Below are positions 8,535 through 17,027 of a stretch of DNA of 64,000 nucleotides, one piece after another. Source of the DNA: Henriciella barbarensis (GTDB taxonomy: Bacteria; Pseudomonadota; Alphaproteobacteria; Caulobacterales; Hyphomonadaceae). Numbering within the stretch: the first letter of the stretch is position 1; each line of letters opens with the position of its first letter. The stretch is taken from assembly GCF_003576345.1 (NCBI RefSeq), contig NZ_QWGB01000005.1:868001-932000 (forward strand), read 5' to 3'. The position numbers were made by a program, and so were the translations under genes. A model generated the notes under the pieces. It made no database searches, was not told the origin of the DNA, and saw nothing but the letters and a program-made list of their open reading frames with translations.

Positions 8535-9359
8535 ATGAAACTCGCATATTTTGGAGATGTGGTCGGCAAGCCGGGCCGCGCAGCTGTGGTCGACTATCTG
8601 CCAGGCCTACGCCGTGACCTGAAGCTCGATTTCGTTGTCGTGAACGGAGAGAATGCGGCAGGCGGCTTCGGTCTGACCGAATCCATCGCCAATGATTTCT
8701 TCAATGCAGGTGCCGACTGCCTGACACTCGGCGACCACGCTTGGGACCAGCGCGAAGCCCTGACCTTCATCGAGCGTGAACCCCGCCTGCTGCGCCCGGC
8801 AAATTATCCTGTTGCCGCAGGCGCCCCCGGTAAGGGCGCACACGTTTTCGTTCTGGATGATGGTCGGCGCGTCGGCGTTGCCCAGCTACAGGGCAATGTC
8901 TTCATGAAGCAGCAGCTGGAAAACGCGTTCCAGCATGCAGACCGCATCCTCGACGACATGCCGCTTGGCCTCGCCGTGGATGCCATGATCGTCGACATGC
9001 ATTGCGAAGCGACCAGCGAGAAGATGGCGATGGGTCACCATTGCGATGGCCGCGCCAGCCTGGTCGTAGGCAGCCACACGCATGTGCCGACCGCTGACAT
9101 CATGATTCTGGAAGCCGGGACGGGTTACCAGACCGATGCTGGCATGTGCGGCGATTATGACAGCGTTATCGGCATGCGGAAGGAAAACTCCGTCCAGCGC
9201 TTTGCAACACAGCTACCCGGTGAGCGCTATGCCCCTGCTCTCGGCGACGGCACGCTTTGCGGCGTTTATGTTGAAACTGATGACCAGACTGGACTGGCAA
9301 AGCGGATAGAGCCGATCCGCATGGGTGGCCGGCTGGCAGAACACATTCCGGCACCCTGA
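8535..9359 (+). CDS. YmdB-family metallophosphoesterase (TIGR00282)
   Basis: Cytoplasmic calcineurin-like phosphoesterase of 274 aa, the usual family length. Metal ligands are visible in MKLAYFGDVVGKPGR (Asp at 8), VVNGENAAGGFG (Asn/Glu), GDHAWDQRE (His), DMHCEATSEK (His) and GSHTHVPTADI (His-x-His), with a G-rich C-terminal region. Characterised relatives (YmdB of Bacillus) hydrolyse 2',3'-cyclic nucleotides including cAMP and influence RNA and biofilm regulation; the role in alphaproteobacteria is not settled. Here it is monocistronic, following a terminator and ending 3 bp from the convergent EAL gene. Confidence 0.9.
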   Translation: MKLAYFGDVVGKPGRAAVVDYLPGLRRDLKLDFVVVNGENAAGGFGLTESIANDFFNAGADCLTLGDHAWDQREALTFIEREPRLLRPANYPVAAGAPGKGAHVFVLDDGRRVGVAQLQGNVFMKQQLENAFQHADRILDDMPLGLAVDAMIVDMHCEATSEKMAMGHHCDGRASLVVGSHTHVPTADIMILEAGTGYQTDAGMCGDYDSVIGMRKENSVQRFATQLPGERYAPALGDGTLCGVYVETDDQTGLAKRIEPIRMGGRLAEHIPAP

Positions 9360-9362
9360 AGG

Positions 9363-10196
9363 TCAGGCGAGGTGGCGCGCTCTGCGCTCTTCCTCGTCAG
9401 GCATTTCAACGCTTTTCCTGCTTGCAGCTTCGCCCATATTGGTCGCCTTGCCGAACAACCAGCCCTGAATGAGCGACCCTGCGCAATCGCGGGCCCAGTG
9501 CAACTCGCGCGGTGTCTCAACGCTTTCGAACAAAAGATGCGTGCCCAGACCGTGCAGTTTCTGGATAATTGAATGGGCAAATTGCTGGCTCGCCTCATTC
9601 TCCATCATCTTTCGGAACCAGCCTGCATCGATCTTTACGATGTCTGGCCGAAGCTCGATGACACGCAGCAGATCGGACTTGCCGCGCCCGAAATCGTCTA
9701 TGGCTATACCAAAGCCAAGCGCACGAAGCTTTTCGACCACCGCCAACAGGTCAGAGCGCGGACAGTCGGCCCCTTCCGTTATTTCGAAGACGACCTTGTC
9801 CCGGCGCAAGCCATACGCGGCGATCAGATCGCAATACTGCTCGATACCCGTCATCATCTGGTCGCGATAACTACACGAATGCGGGTTCAGATTAACGAAG
9901 AGGCGTGTTTCACCGAGCTGCCAGGCCGCCGCATTCGCAAGGTGAACGCACAAGCAGGCCCAGTCGGCGATGAAGCGGTCCCAGCCTTCTAGCCGGGCAA
10001 AGAATGCCAGTGGTTCGACCGATTTCGCACCCAGCATGGGACGCGCAAGCGCCTCAACGCCATAGAGCGCGCCTGAACTGCGACTGATTTCGTAAATAGG
10101 CTGGAAGGCCGAATGCAGCTGGAACGTGCCAAAGTCAAAGGTACGGTGTCCGCCATCCAGCTCGACAATTCTTGTCGTCAATTGATCAAGTCTCAT
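9363..10196 (-). CDS. EAL-domain protein, probable cyclic-di-GMP phosphodiesterase
   Basis: A 277-residue stand-alone EAL domain with no GGDEF, PAS or membrane part. All usual active-site signatures can be traced: GVEALARP (the EAL-x-R motif), LFVNLNPHS, VVFEITEG, IDDFGRGKSDLL, DIVKIDAGW, FESVET and IQGWLFGKA. The DDFG pair, the KID lysine and both metal glutamates are kept, so hydrolysis of c-di-GMP to pGpG is plausible; the canonical DDFGTGYSSL is altered to DDFGRGKSDLL. The C-terminal tail is charged (EERRARH). The gene is divergent from yebC with about 150 bp between them. In motile/adhesive alphaproteobacteria such enzymes favour swimming; that role is inference. Confidence 0.88.
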   Translation of the reverse strand: MRLDQLTTRIVELDGGHRTFDFGTFQLHSAFQPIYEISRSSGALYGVEALARPMLGAKSVEPLAFFARLEGWDRFIADWACLCVHLANAAAWQLGETRLFVNLNPHSCSYRDQMMTGIEQYCDLIAAYGLRRDKVVFEITEGADCPRSDLLAVVEKLRALGFGIAIDDFGRGKSDLLRVIELRPDIVKIDAGWFRKMMENEASQQFAHSIIQKLHGLGTHLLFESVETPRELHWARDCAGSLIQGWLFGKATNMGEAASRKSVEMPDEEERRARHLA

Positions 10197-10345
10197 GGGA
10201 CCTCCGCTTGGATAGTAGCGTACATGAACCGCGTTAATACTTGATTGTCGTTTGCCGGGTCTGCATCCTTGGCTTTCAAAACGCCCGCGCCTGATCTATC
10301 CCGGCGCGAGCTATCAACAGAACCAGACAGTTTTGCGAGGACGTC

Positions 10346-11098
10346 ATGGCCGGACATTCGAAATGGGCCAATATCCAGCACCGTAAGGGCGCGCAGGACA
10401 AGAAGCGCGCGGCCCTCTTTGCGCGCCTGTCCAAGGAAATCACCATCGCTTCCAAGCTTGGCGGTCCTGATCCTGACGCCAATCCGCGCCTGCGCCTTGC
10501 CATTAACAATGCGCGCGGCCAGTCCATGCCAAAGGACAATATCAAGCGCGCAGTCGACAAGGGCCAAGGCGGCGGCGGCGAAGAGTATTACGACATCCGC
10601 TATGAGGGCTTTGGACCGGGCGGCGTGGGCATTATCGTCGAGGCCTCGACCGACAACAAGAACCGCGCAGCCAGTGAGATCCGCGCGGCCTTCTCCAAGA
10701 ATGGCGGCAATCTCGGCGAAACCGGGTCCGTTTCTTTCGGCTTCGACCAGGTTGGAGAGATCGAGTACCCAGCAGAGGCTGGCGATGAGATGGCTGTGAT
10801 GGAAGCGGCCATTGAAGCCGGCGCGACCGACGTCGAAAGCGACGAGGAGGGTCACTGGATCTTTACCGAACGCGAAGACCTGATGGACGTCGCCTCCACG
10901 CTTGAGGGCAAGTTCGGCGAGGTTGAAGCCAAATCGACGAAGCTGATCTGGAAGCCGCAGAACAATGTTCCAGTCGAAGGCGACCAGGCCGATACGCTGA
11001 TGAAGCTTCTGGACGTCCTCGATGAGCTCGACGACGTCCAGAACGTCTATGACAATTCAGAGCTGTCAGAAGCAGAGATGGAGCGGCTGGCAGGCTAA
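10346..11098 (+). CDS. yebC: YebC/PmpR family regulatory protein
   Basis: Conserved 250-residue YebC/TACO1-family protein. The signature [14 protein letters not shown] at the very N terminus and [14 protein letters not shown] are diagnostic; further conserved segments are [15 protein letters not shown] and [14 protein letters not shown]. Members were described as DNA-binding regulators (PmpR in Pseudomonas) and, more recently, as factors that help ribosomes through difficult proline motifs; mitochondrial TACO1 aids translation. Length is standard and the fold has three domains. In many proteobacteria yebC sits beside ruvC; here ruvCAB is 18 kb away. Confidence 0.95.
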   Translation: MAGHSKWANIQHRKGAQDKKRAALFARLSKEITIASKLGGPDPDANPRLRLAINNARGQSMPKDNIKRAVDKGQGGGGEEYYDIRYEGFGPGGVGIIVEASTDNKNRAASEIRAAFSKNGGNLGETGSVSFGFDQVGEIEYPAEAGDEMAVMEAAIEAGATDVESDEEGHWIFTEREDLMDVASTLEGKFGEVEAKSTKLIWKPQNNVPVEGDQADTLMKLLDVLDELDDVQNVYDNSELSEAEMERLAG

Positions 11099-11231
11099 AC
11101 GCCGTCAGTCACTTCGCCAGCCAGACACGATCGGTCACCAATTCGTGAGCGCTGCTTGAGCTTGCTCGCATTTCCCGCCTGCCCATCCATATGGAGAGAA
11201 ACGCAGGACTTCCCCACGGGAAACAAGGCTC

Positions 11232-11903
11232 ATGAAGTTTTCGAATACTACCCTTATTGCCGCTGGTGCCGGCTTGTTTGCGGCTGGCGGTGCATTCGTC
11301 TGGTCCGCCATGGCGGAACAGTCCGACACGCCGCCACCACTCCAGGCCGCAAACACCGAAACCGCTATTTTTGCGGGCGGTTGCTTCTGGTGCACGGAAG
11401 CTGATTTCGACAAGGTTGATGGCGTCGTCGCAACCGTATCCGGCTATACCGGCGGTCGCGTCGATAATCCGAGCTATCGGCAGGTCACCGGCGGCGATAC
11501 CGGTCACTATGAGGCCGTGCAGGTAACCTATGAGCCCTCGAAGGTCAGCTATGAAGAGCTGGTCGATTACTATTTCCGCACCATCGACCCAACCGATGAT
11601 CGTGGCCAGTTCTGTGACAAGGGCTCAAGCTATCTTTCGGCCGTGTTCGTTGAAGACGGAGACCAGCGCGCCATCGTCGAAAGCGAAATCGAAGAGATCG
11701 AATCCTCAGGCGTTCTGCCAGGTCCGGTCGTCACGCGCGTGCTTGATGAGGCGACCTTCTGGGAAGCTGAAGACTACCACCAGAACTACTACAAGACGAC
11801 GCCGGTGAAATACCGGTTCTATCGTCAGGGTTGCGGGCGTGATGCGCGTCTGGAAGACCTCTGGAGTGATGACGCCATGCGGCTTCCGGGCAGCACAAGC
11901 TAG
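11232..11903 (+). CDS. msrA: Peptide-methionine (S)-S-oxide reductase, exported form
   Basis: Repairs methionine-S-sulfoxide in proteins. The MsrA core starts at TAIFAGGCFWCTEADF (about residue 44), where the first Cys of GCFWC is the catalytic nucleophile, followed by GYTGGRVDNPSYRQV and GDTGHYEAVQV. Ahead of it are about 28 residues with a hydrophobic run and AMA/EQ boundary that look like a Sec signal peptide or membrane anchor, pointing to a periplasmic enzyme. Later Cys residues (FCDKGSSY and the QGCGRD tail) are resolving-Cys candidates. No MsrB is adjacent. It ends before a bidirectional terminator shared with lolA. Family assignment is firm; export is an inference from the N terminus. 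Confidence 0.94.
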   Translation: MKFSNTTLIAAGAGLFAAGGAFVWSAMAEQSDTPPPLQAANTETAIFAGGCFWCTEADFDKVDGVVATVSGYTGGRVDNPSYRQVTGGDTGHYEAVQVTYEPSKVSYEELVDYYFRTIDPTDDRGQFCDKGSSYLSAVFVEDGDQRAIVESEIEEIESSGVLPGPVVTRVLDEATFWEAEDYHQNYYKTTPVKYRFYRQGCGRDARLEDLWSDDAMRLPGSTS

Positions 11904-11926
11904 GCTCTTCGAATTTCAACCAAACA

Positions 11927-11960
11927 AAAACCCCGCCAGCCTTGAGGCTCGCGGGGTTTT
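11927..11960. terminator. Bidirectional terminator between msrA and lolA
   Basis: Arms AAAACCCCGC (11927-11936) and GCGGGGTTTT (11951-11960) form a 10-bp perfect stem. T-runs follow the stem on both strands (TTTTC on plus, TTTTTG on minus), so it can end both convergent transcripts. Confidence 0.85.
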
Positions 11961-11982
11961 CTATTGCCGGTCGGCGAGACGA

Positions 11983-12819
11983 CTAGCGCTCGTCTTCCTC
12001 TTCATCGGCCGGATCGTCCAGACGGAAGAGGCGCGGGCTGAAACGCACATTGGTCTCGATATCTTCGAGTACCACGCGGGTAACCTGCTGGTTTGCGTCC
12101 AGTGTGCGCCAGCTGGTCAACTGGTAACTCGCTGGATCGAAGTAGAGCGTCAGAACGCCTTCTGCCTCACCGCGGCGATCTTCCATCGTGATGGCAATTT
12201 CGCTGGTGGTCTTCTGGACATCTGTCACCCGCGCTTCGGTCTCGAAGTCGAGCTCATCATCAAGGACGAGGCCGAGAGGCGTTGAGGAAAGCGGCACCCG
12301 GTCCACCGTCTCAAGGTCGCTGTCCTCCATGGCGACAGTCGTGCCATTCGCAACGATCAGGATTGGCGTCGGCTCATCATAGTCGAAGCGCATCCGGCCT
12401 GGGCGCTGCAGGGCAAAATCGCCCTCAGTGACGGAGCCATTCGGCGCCAGTTGGACAAATCGGCCGCGCGCTGTCTTCGCCGCAGCGAGAGAATCGCCAG
12501 CAGCTTTCAGAATTGCACGGCGCTCAGTCGCTGATACAGCGCCAAATTCGGTCCGTACTGGCGCAGCTTCTGCCCGCGGCGCCTCCGGTTCTGGCGCAAC
12601 GCCCGTGACGGGCGTGTCATCAGCGTCAGCCTGTGCAAGGACGATTTCGCCCCGTGCTGCCTGCGCAACTGGGGTTACAGCGACATTGCTGATGGCTGCA
12701 TCATTTGCGACGCGCCAGGCCAGTGGCTGCTGGCTGACTGCGCTGAATTCTGTTGTAAGCGCAAACGGGCCCGTCCCGATGGCGACAAAAGCCGCTAGCG
12801 CTGGAATTAGAGACGTCAT
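11983..12819 (-). CDS. lolA: LolA-family outer-membrane lipoprotein carrier protein
   Basis: Periplasmic chaperone expected to ferry lipoproteins from LolCDE to the outer membrane. The LolA-like domain covers about residues 90-270: ARGRFVQLAPNGSVTEGDF, QRPGRMRFDYDEP, ILIVANGTTVAMED, PLSSTPLGLVLDD and YFDPASYQLTSWRTLDANQ are the family pattern. An unusual Ala/Pro/Glu-rich region of roughly 65 residues separates the signal sequence from the domain, making 278 aa against about 200 for typical LolA, and the tail is very acidic (DPADEEEDER). The start at 12819 is preceded by AGGAGAGCG; an upstream ATG at 12849 lacks this. It lies just downstream of ftsK on the same strand, the usual alphaproteobacterial order. 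Confidence 0.86.
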   Translation of the reverse strand: MTSLIPALAAFVAIGTGPFALTTEFSAVSQQPLAWRVANDAAISNVAVTPVAQAARGEIVLAQADADDTPVTGVAPEPEAPRAEAAPVRTEFGAVSATERRAILKAAGDSLAAAKTARGRFVQLAPNGSVTEGDFALQRPGRMRFDYDEPTPILIVANGTTVAMEDSDLETVDRVPLSSTPLGLVLDDELDFETEARVTDVQKTTSEIAITMEDRRGEAEGVLTLYFDPASYQLTSWRTLDANQQVTRVVLEDIETNVRFSPRLFRLDDPADEEEDER

Positions 12820-12930
12820 TTTCGCTCTCCTGTCTTGGCCACGAAACATAGGCCTCGATCAGGCGGTAAAACAGGGCTGAATTAAGGTATTTCCGCCCCG
12901 TTTCGTTGTAACTCGTTCAGCTTGTAGCGA

Positions 12931-15345
12931 TCAGTCAGACGGGGTATCCCGCGCCAGAATCTCACGCTTGCCAGCATGATTGGGGGCGGAGATGACCCCT
13001 TCTTCTTCCAGTCGCTCAATCAGGGTCGCGGCCTTGTTATAGCCGATCTTCAGACGGCGCTGGATGTAGGAGGTCGATGCCCGCTTGTCGCGGATCACAA
13101 CGGCCATGGCCTGCGCATAAAGATCATCGTCGCCATCGCCAGAAGAGACGCCGAGCATAGCATCCATGATGGCGCTGCCTGTGCCGCCTTCTTCAGGCTC
13201 TTCCAGGATCGCCTCATTATAGTCAGGCTCGCCCTGCTCCTTCAGCCAGCCGACAACCGCCTCGACTTCATCATCGGACACGAAAGGCCCGTGCAGGCGC
13301 TTGGTTTTGACGCCCGCCGCCTGATAGAGCAGGTCGCCCATGCCGAGCAGCTGTTCAGCGCCCTGCTCACCAAGAATGGTGCGCGAGTCGATCTTGGTCG
13401 TGACCATGTAAGAAATACGGGTCGGGAAGTTCGCCTTGATCGTGCCTGTGATGACATCGACCGATGGACGTTGGGTCGCGGTGATGAGGTGGATGCCGGC
13501 CGCACGCGCCATCTGTGCGAGGCGCTGGATACAGCCTTCGATTTCCTTGCCTGCAACCATCATCAGGTCAGCCATCTCATCAATCACGACGACGATGTTC
13601 GGGATATGCTCCAGCGGCAGGATTTCGGTCTCATAGGCTGGCTTGCCGCGCTCATCATACCCGGTCTGCACCTTGCGGGTCAGCTGATCGCCCTTCTCAC
13701 GGTAGCGCGCCGCCTTTTCGTTGAAGCCTGCCAGATTACGCACGCCTGCCTTGGACATGAGTTCATAGCGGCCTTCCATCTCACGCACGGCCCATTGCAG
13801 CGCGTTCACTGCCTTCTTAGGGTCGGTCACGACCGGGGCGAGGAGGTGCGGAATACCTTCATAGATCGACAGCTCCAGCATTTTCGGGTCGATCATGATG
13901 AAGCGGCACTGCTCGGGCGTCAGGCGATAGAGCAGCGACAGGATCATCGCATTCACGCCAACCGATTTACCCGACCCGGTCGTACCCGCGATGAGAAGGT
14001 GCGGCATTTTCGATAGATCGACCACGGTGGGCGTTCCGCCAATATCTTCACCAAGCGCCATGGGAAGCGGCGAACGGTTGTCCGCATAAGCCTTCGCCGA
14101 GAGAAGCGAGCGCAGATAAACGGTCTCGCGCTCTTCATTCGGCAGTTCGATACCGATGGCATTCTTGCCCGGAATAACCGCCACACGCGCTGAGACGGCG
14201 CTCATGGAGCGGGCGATGTCGTCAGCGAGCGAGATGACGCGCGCCGATTTTACGCCTGCCGCTGGCTCAAGCTCGAACAGGGTAACGACCGGTCCGGGGC
14301 GCACTTCCTTGATGCGGCCGCGCACACCAAACTCGCGCAGCACTTCGGCGAGACGGTTCGCCTTGGCCAGCAGGCTGTCCTCGTCCACAGAGCCGCGTCG
14401 GGCAGGCGGAGAGCCAAGAAGATCCAGCGATGGCAGGGTGCGCGGGCGTTTGCGCTTTCCGCTCTTGGTAGTGGGATGGGCAACAGGTTGCGGCGCCTTC
14501 GGCGCGGACACTTTTGGACGGGTGGCGGCGCGGGGCATCTCCTCTTCGGGCGCCTCGTCGTCAACATCGTCATAAGCCTCGAAAGCGTCATCTTCGTCAT
14601 CAAACTGCGGCGCCGGTCCGAGGCTACGCGCAGCGCTTTCATAGTCATCACCCTCATCAGCGCTTGCGTGCCGTCGAGGTTTACCAACGAAACTGCTGAA
14701 GAGCCGGGCAACACCGCCCGCGGCGCTGCCAAGGCGCGAAAGCGCGCGCTGGCCTGATGTGCTTGCCGCAGACTGCAGGAGGCTTGCATCACCGCGCCGG
14801 AAGCCGAGCGCCGCGCTGCCAAGCAGGAATGCCGCAACCCCGAGGGTCAGTCCGGCCAGAAAACCGGGCGCAGGAAGGAGCAGCGCCTTGAAAGGCATGA
14901 CGACGAGGCCGAAGAGACCATCACCAACCATGCCGCCCATTCCTGTCCAGAAAGGCCAGGAGGCCGGCACAGGAAAAGCCGAAAGCGTAGCTGCCAGCAC
15001 TGGAACGAAAGCAACGCCATAAAGCCAGCGCCGGATGCGCGGCGCGCCGATGAGGACCGCCCGCATCGCGCCGCCAATCATCAGGCAGAGGCCAGCCATC
15101 CAGGCCGAGAAGCCAAAAGTCTGAAGCGCAATGTCAGCAACGATCGCGCCGCTATTGCCGAACAGGTTGGAGACTTCGATGCCGGTTGCTGCGTTGAGGC
15201 TCGGGTCGGTCGGCTCGTGCGTGCCGACACTGCCGCACAGAAAAACGCCGATCGCGAAAGCGGCCGTCCCGGTCAGGATACGCCAGGCCGGATCGGATAC
15301 TTCGCGGGAGAGGCCGGTGTGCGTTTCAGCGCTGGTTGTCGCCAT
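12931..15345 (-). CDS. ftsK: DNA translocase FtsK
   Basis: Divisome-anchored ATPase that pumps chromosomal DNA through the closing septum and activates XerCD at dif. The 804-aa protein has four N-terminal membrane segments (about 20-190), a moderately short acidic/proline linker (210-320), then the motor: alpha domain VRGRIKEVRPGPVVTLFELEP, Walker A LIAGTTGSGKSVGVNAM, Walker B IVVVIDEMADLMM and TATQRPSVDVITGTIKANFP. The C-terminal 65 residues (DLYAQAMAVVIRDKRAS onward) are the winged-helix gamma domain that reads KOPS. A longer frame to 15417 exists but MATTSAE at 15345 with GGAAG upstream is the better start. lolA follows about 110 bp downstream. Confidence 0.96.
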   Translation of the reverse strand: MATTSAETHTGLSREVSDPAWRILTGTAAFAIGVFLCGSVGTHEPTDPSLNAATGIEVSNLFGNSGAIVADIALQTFGFSAWMAGLCLMIGGAMRAVLIGAPRIRRWLYGVAFVPVLAATLSAFPVPASWPFWTGMGGMVGDGLFGLVVMPFKALLLPAPGFLAGLTLGVAAFLLGSAALGFRRGDASLLQSAASTSGQRALSRLGSAAGGVARLFSSFVGKPRRHASADEGDDYESAARSLGPAPQFDDEDDAFEAYDDVDDEAPEEEMPRAATRPKVSAPKAPQPVAHPTTKSGKRKRPRTLPSLDLLGSPPARRGSVDEDSLLAKANRLAEVLREFGVRGRIKEVRPGPVVTLFELEPAAGVKSARVISLADDIARSMSAVSARVAVIPGKNAIGIELPNEERETVYLRSLLSAKAYADNRSPLPMALGEDIGGTPTVVDLSKMPHLLIAGTTGSGKSVGVNAMILSLLYRLTPEQCRFIMIDPKMLELSIYEGIPHLLAPVVTDPKKAVNALQWAVREMEGRYELMSKAGVRNLAGFNEKAARYREKGDQLTRKVQTGYDERGKPAYETEILPLEHIPNIVVVIDEMADLMMVAGKEIEGCIQRLAQMARAAGIHLITATQRPSVDVITGTIKANFPTRISYMVTTKIDSRTILGEQGAEQLLGMGDLLYQAAGVKTKRLHGPFVSDDEVEAVVGWLKEQGEPDYNEAILEEPEEGGTGSAIMDAMLGVSSGDGDDDLYAQAMAVVIRDKRASTSYIQRRLKIGYNKAATLIERLEEEGVISAPNHAGKREILARDTPSD

Positions 15346-15461
15346 GGCAGGTTGCTTCCATCGGTTCAGAAGGACTGTCTGGCTGCAACCTCGCAGCTTG
15401 GCCTTAACACACAGCAAACAAGTGAGCAGGCGACGGCAACGACTTGCTCACCTTCCACAAT

Positions 15462-15493
15462 AAAAAATCCCCGGCCAGAAGACTGGCCGGGGA
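15462..15493 (-). terminator. Terminator of the ammonium transporter gene
   Basis: Arms TCCCCGGCCAG (15468-15478) and CTGGCCGGGGA (15483-15493) make an 11-bp perfect stem with a 4-nt loop. On the minus strand it is followed by TTTTTTA, ending the transcript of the gene that stops at 15536. Confidence 0.9.
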
Positions 15494-15535
15494 AGTCTGG
15501 GAGGAAACGCTTCGAATGAAGCGAGGTATTCAGCC

Positions 15536-16861
15536 TTAGCTGAATTCTGGGTAAGCCTCGAGACCGATTTCGCTCTTGTCGAGACCCATGATTTCTTCTT
15601 CCTCGGTCGGACGCACGCCGGTCGTCATCTTCAGCGCGAGCCACACGACAGCGGACACGACAGAGACGAAGATCGCGCAAGCTGCAACGCCGACGAACTG
15701 GCCGAAATAGCTTGGGTTACCTGCTTCGTTGAGGCCGATATCGTTCGCATAGGAGAATGGAACGATCATCGTGCCCCAGATGCCGCAGACAAGGTGAGCC
15801 GGGATCGCGCCGACCACATCGTCGATGCGGAGCTTGTCGAGCAGAGGCACCGTGACGACCACGAGCATACCGCCAATAGCGCCAATCAGGATGGCAGCCC
15901 CCATCGAAGGCTCCAGCGGTTCTGCGGTGATGGAGACGAGACCGCCAATGGCGCCGTTGAAGGCCATGGTTGCGTCGATCTTGCCCTTGTAGAGGATACC
16001 GGTCAGGAACATCGCACCGAGAACACCACCGCAAGCGGCCATGTTGGTATTGGCGAAGATGTTGGCGACCGAGTTGATGTCGTCGAACGTACCAGCAGCA
16101 AGCTGCGATGCGCCGTTGAAGCCGAACCAGCCGAACCAGAGGATGAACGTACCCAGCGCGGCGAGCGGGATGTTCGAACCTGGCATGGGATGAACCGCGC
16201 CGTTGACGAACTTGCCTGCACGCGGGCCGATGATGATGGCGCCGACAAGCGCTGCCCAGCCACCGGTGGAGTGCACAAGGGTAGAGCCCGCAAAGTCAGA
16301 GAACGCAAACTGGGAGTCCAGAGCGCCGCCGCCCCATTCCCACGATGCAACGACCGGATAGATGAATGCGGTCAGCACAGCGGTGAACATCAGGAACGGC
16401 CAGAGCTTCACACGCTCGGCAACCGTACCGGACACGATGGACGCTGCCGTTGCGACGAAGACCATCTGGAAGAACCAGTCCGACGAAGCGGCATAGCCAG
16501 TCGCGAGGTCTTCTTCGGGTGACCAGACAAAATCCGGGATGCCGATCCAGCCGCCGATCGTGTCGCCGGGATAGGCCATGTTATAGCCAAGCAGCCAGAA
16601 CATGATGCCGGCGACAGAGAAGAGCGCGACGTTCTTCACCGACTGCATGGCGGCGTTCTTCTTCCGCACCAGACCAGCTTCCAGCATACAGAAGCCGGCA
16701 GCCATGAACATCACGATCAGGCCGCCGATCAGAAAGAGATAGCTGTTATCGACATAGGCGCTGACTTCAGACGCCTCCTGCGCAGAGGCGCCCAGCGCCA
16801 GGGCGGCAGCGGCCGGCATAGCGGCGAACCCCCGAATTGCCCTCTTAAACATACTGTTCAT
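15536..16861 (-). CDS. amtB: Ammonium transporter, Amt family
   Basis: Inner-membrane ammonium channel of 441 aa, eleven membrane segments after a cleavable signal peptide ending near ALGASAQ. Family signatures include AAGFCMLEAGLVRKKN, STLVHSTGGWAALVGA (first pore His of the twin-His pair) and GAIPAHLVCGIWGT (second pore His). The C-terminal cytoplasmic tail, rich in Glu (TEEEEIMGL), is where a PII protein docks in characterised homologues. No glnK/PII gene is adjacent; the neighbouring gene upstream is a divergent hydroxylase. The start could also be the ATG nine nt inside. Nitrogen control by NtrC is likely from family knowledge but no site was identified. Confidence 0.94.
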   Translation of the reverse strand: MNSMFKRAIRGFAAMPAAAALALGASAQEASEVSAYVDNSYLFLIGGLIVMFMAAGFCMLEAGLVRKKNAAMQSVKNVALFSVAGIMFWLLGYNMAYPGDTIGGWIGIPDFVWSPEEDLATGYAASSDWFFQMVFVATAASIVSGTVAERVKLWPFLMFTAVLTAFIYPVVASWEWGGGALDSQFAFSDFAGSTLVHSTGGWAALVGAIIIGPRAGKFVNGAVHPMPGSNIPLAALGTFILWFGWFGFNGASQLAAGTFDDINSVANIFANTNMAACGGVLGAMFLTGILYKGKIDATMAFNGAIGGLVSITAEPLEPSMGAAILIGAIGGMLVVVTVPLLDKLRIDDVVGAIPAHLVCGIWGTMIVPFSYANDIGLNEAGNPSYFGQFVGVAACAIFVSVVSAVVWLALKMTTGVRPTEEEEIMGLDKSEIGLEAYPEFS

Positions 16862-17027
16862 GCCCTTCTCCCATTGATTGGTATGACGGGCCGACTAAAG
16901 GCACTTGCCTCTTTCCGCACCAGCACGGCGGGCGCGCACATAATGGGCGCTTCATCGTTTGACTAAAAATCGAGCACGCTGCGGCGCAAAAGCCCGCTTC
17001 TGCGTCACCTCTGGACCGGGAGCAGCC

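Noticed and set aside
7177-8547. A long open frame on the minus strand (456 codons) opposite the acidic lipoprotein gene
   Set aside because: Its product is Arg/His/Leu rich without a known domain, and the plus strand gives a signal peptide, ribosome site and terminator. It is a by-product of GC-rich codon bias.
12976-14016. Plus-strand open frame inside ftsK
   Set aside because: Shadow of the ftsK motor domain; composition is His/Arg/Asp rich and there is no ribosome site.
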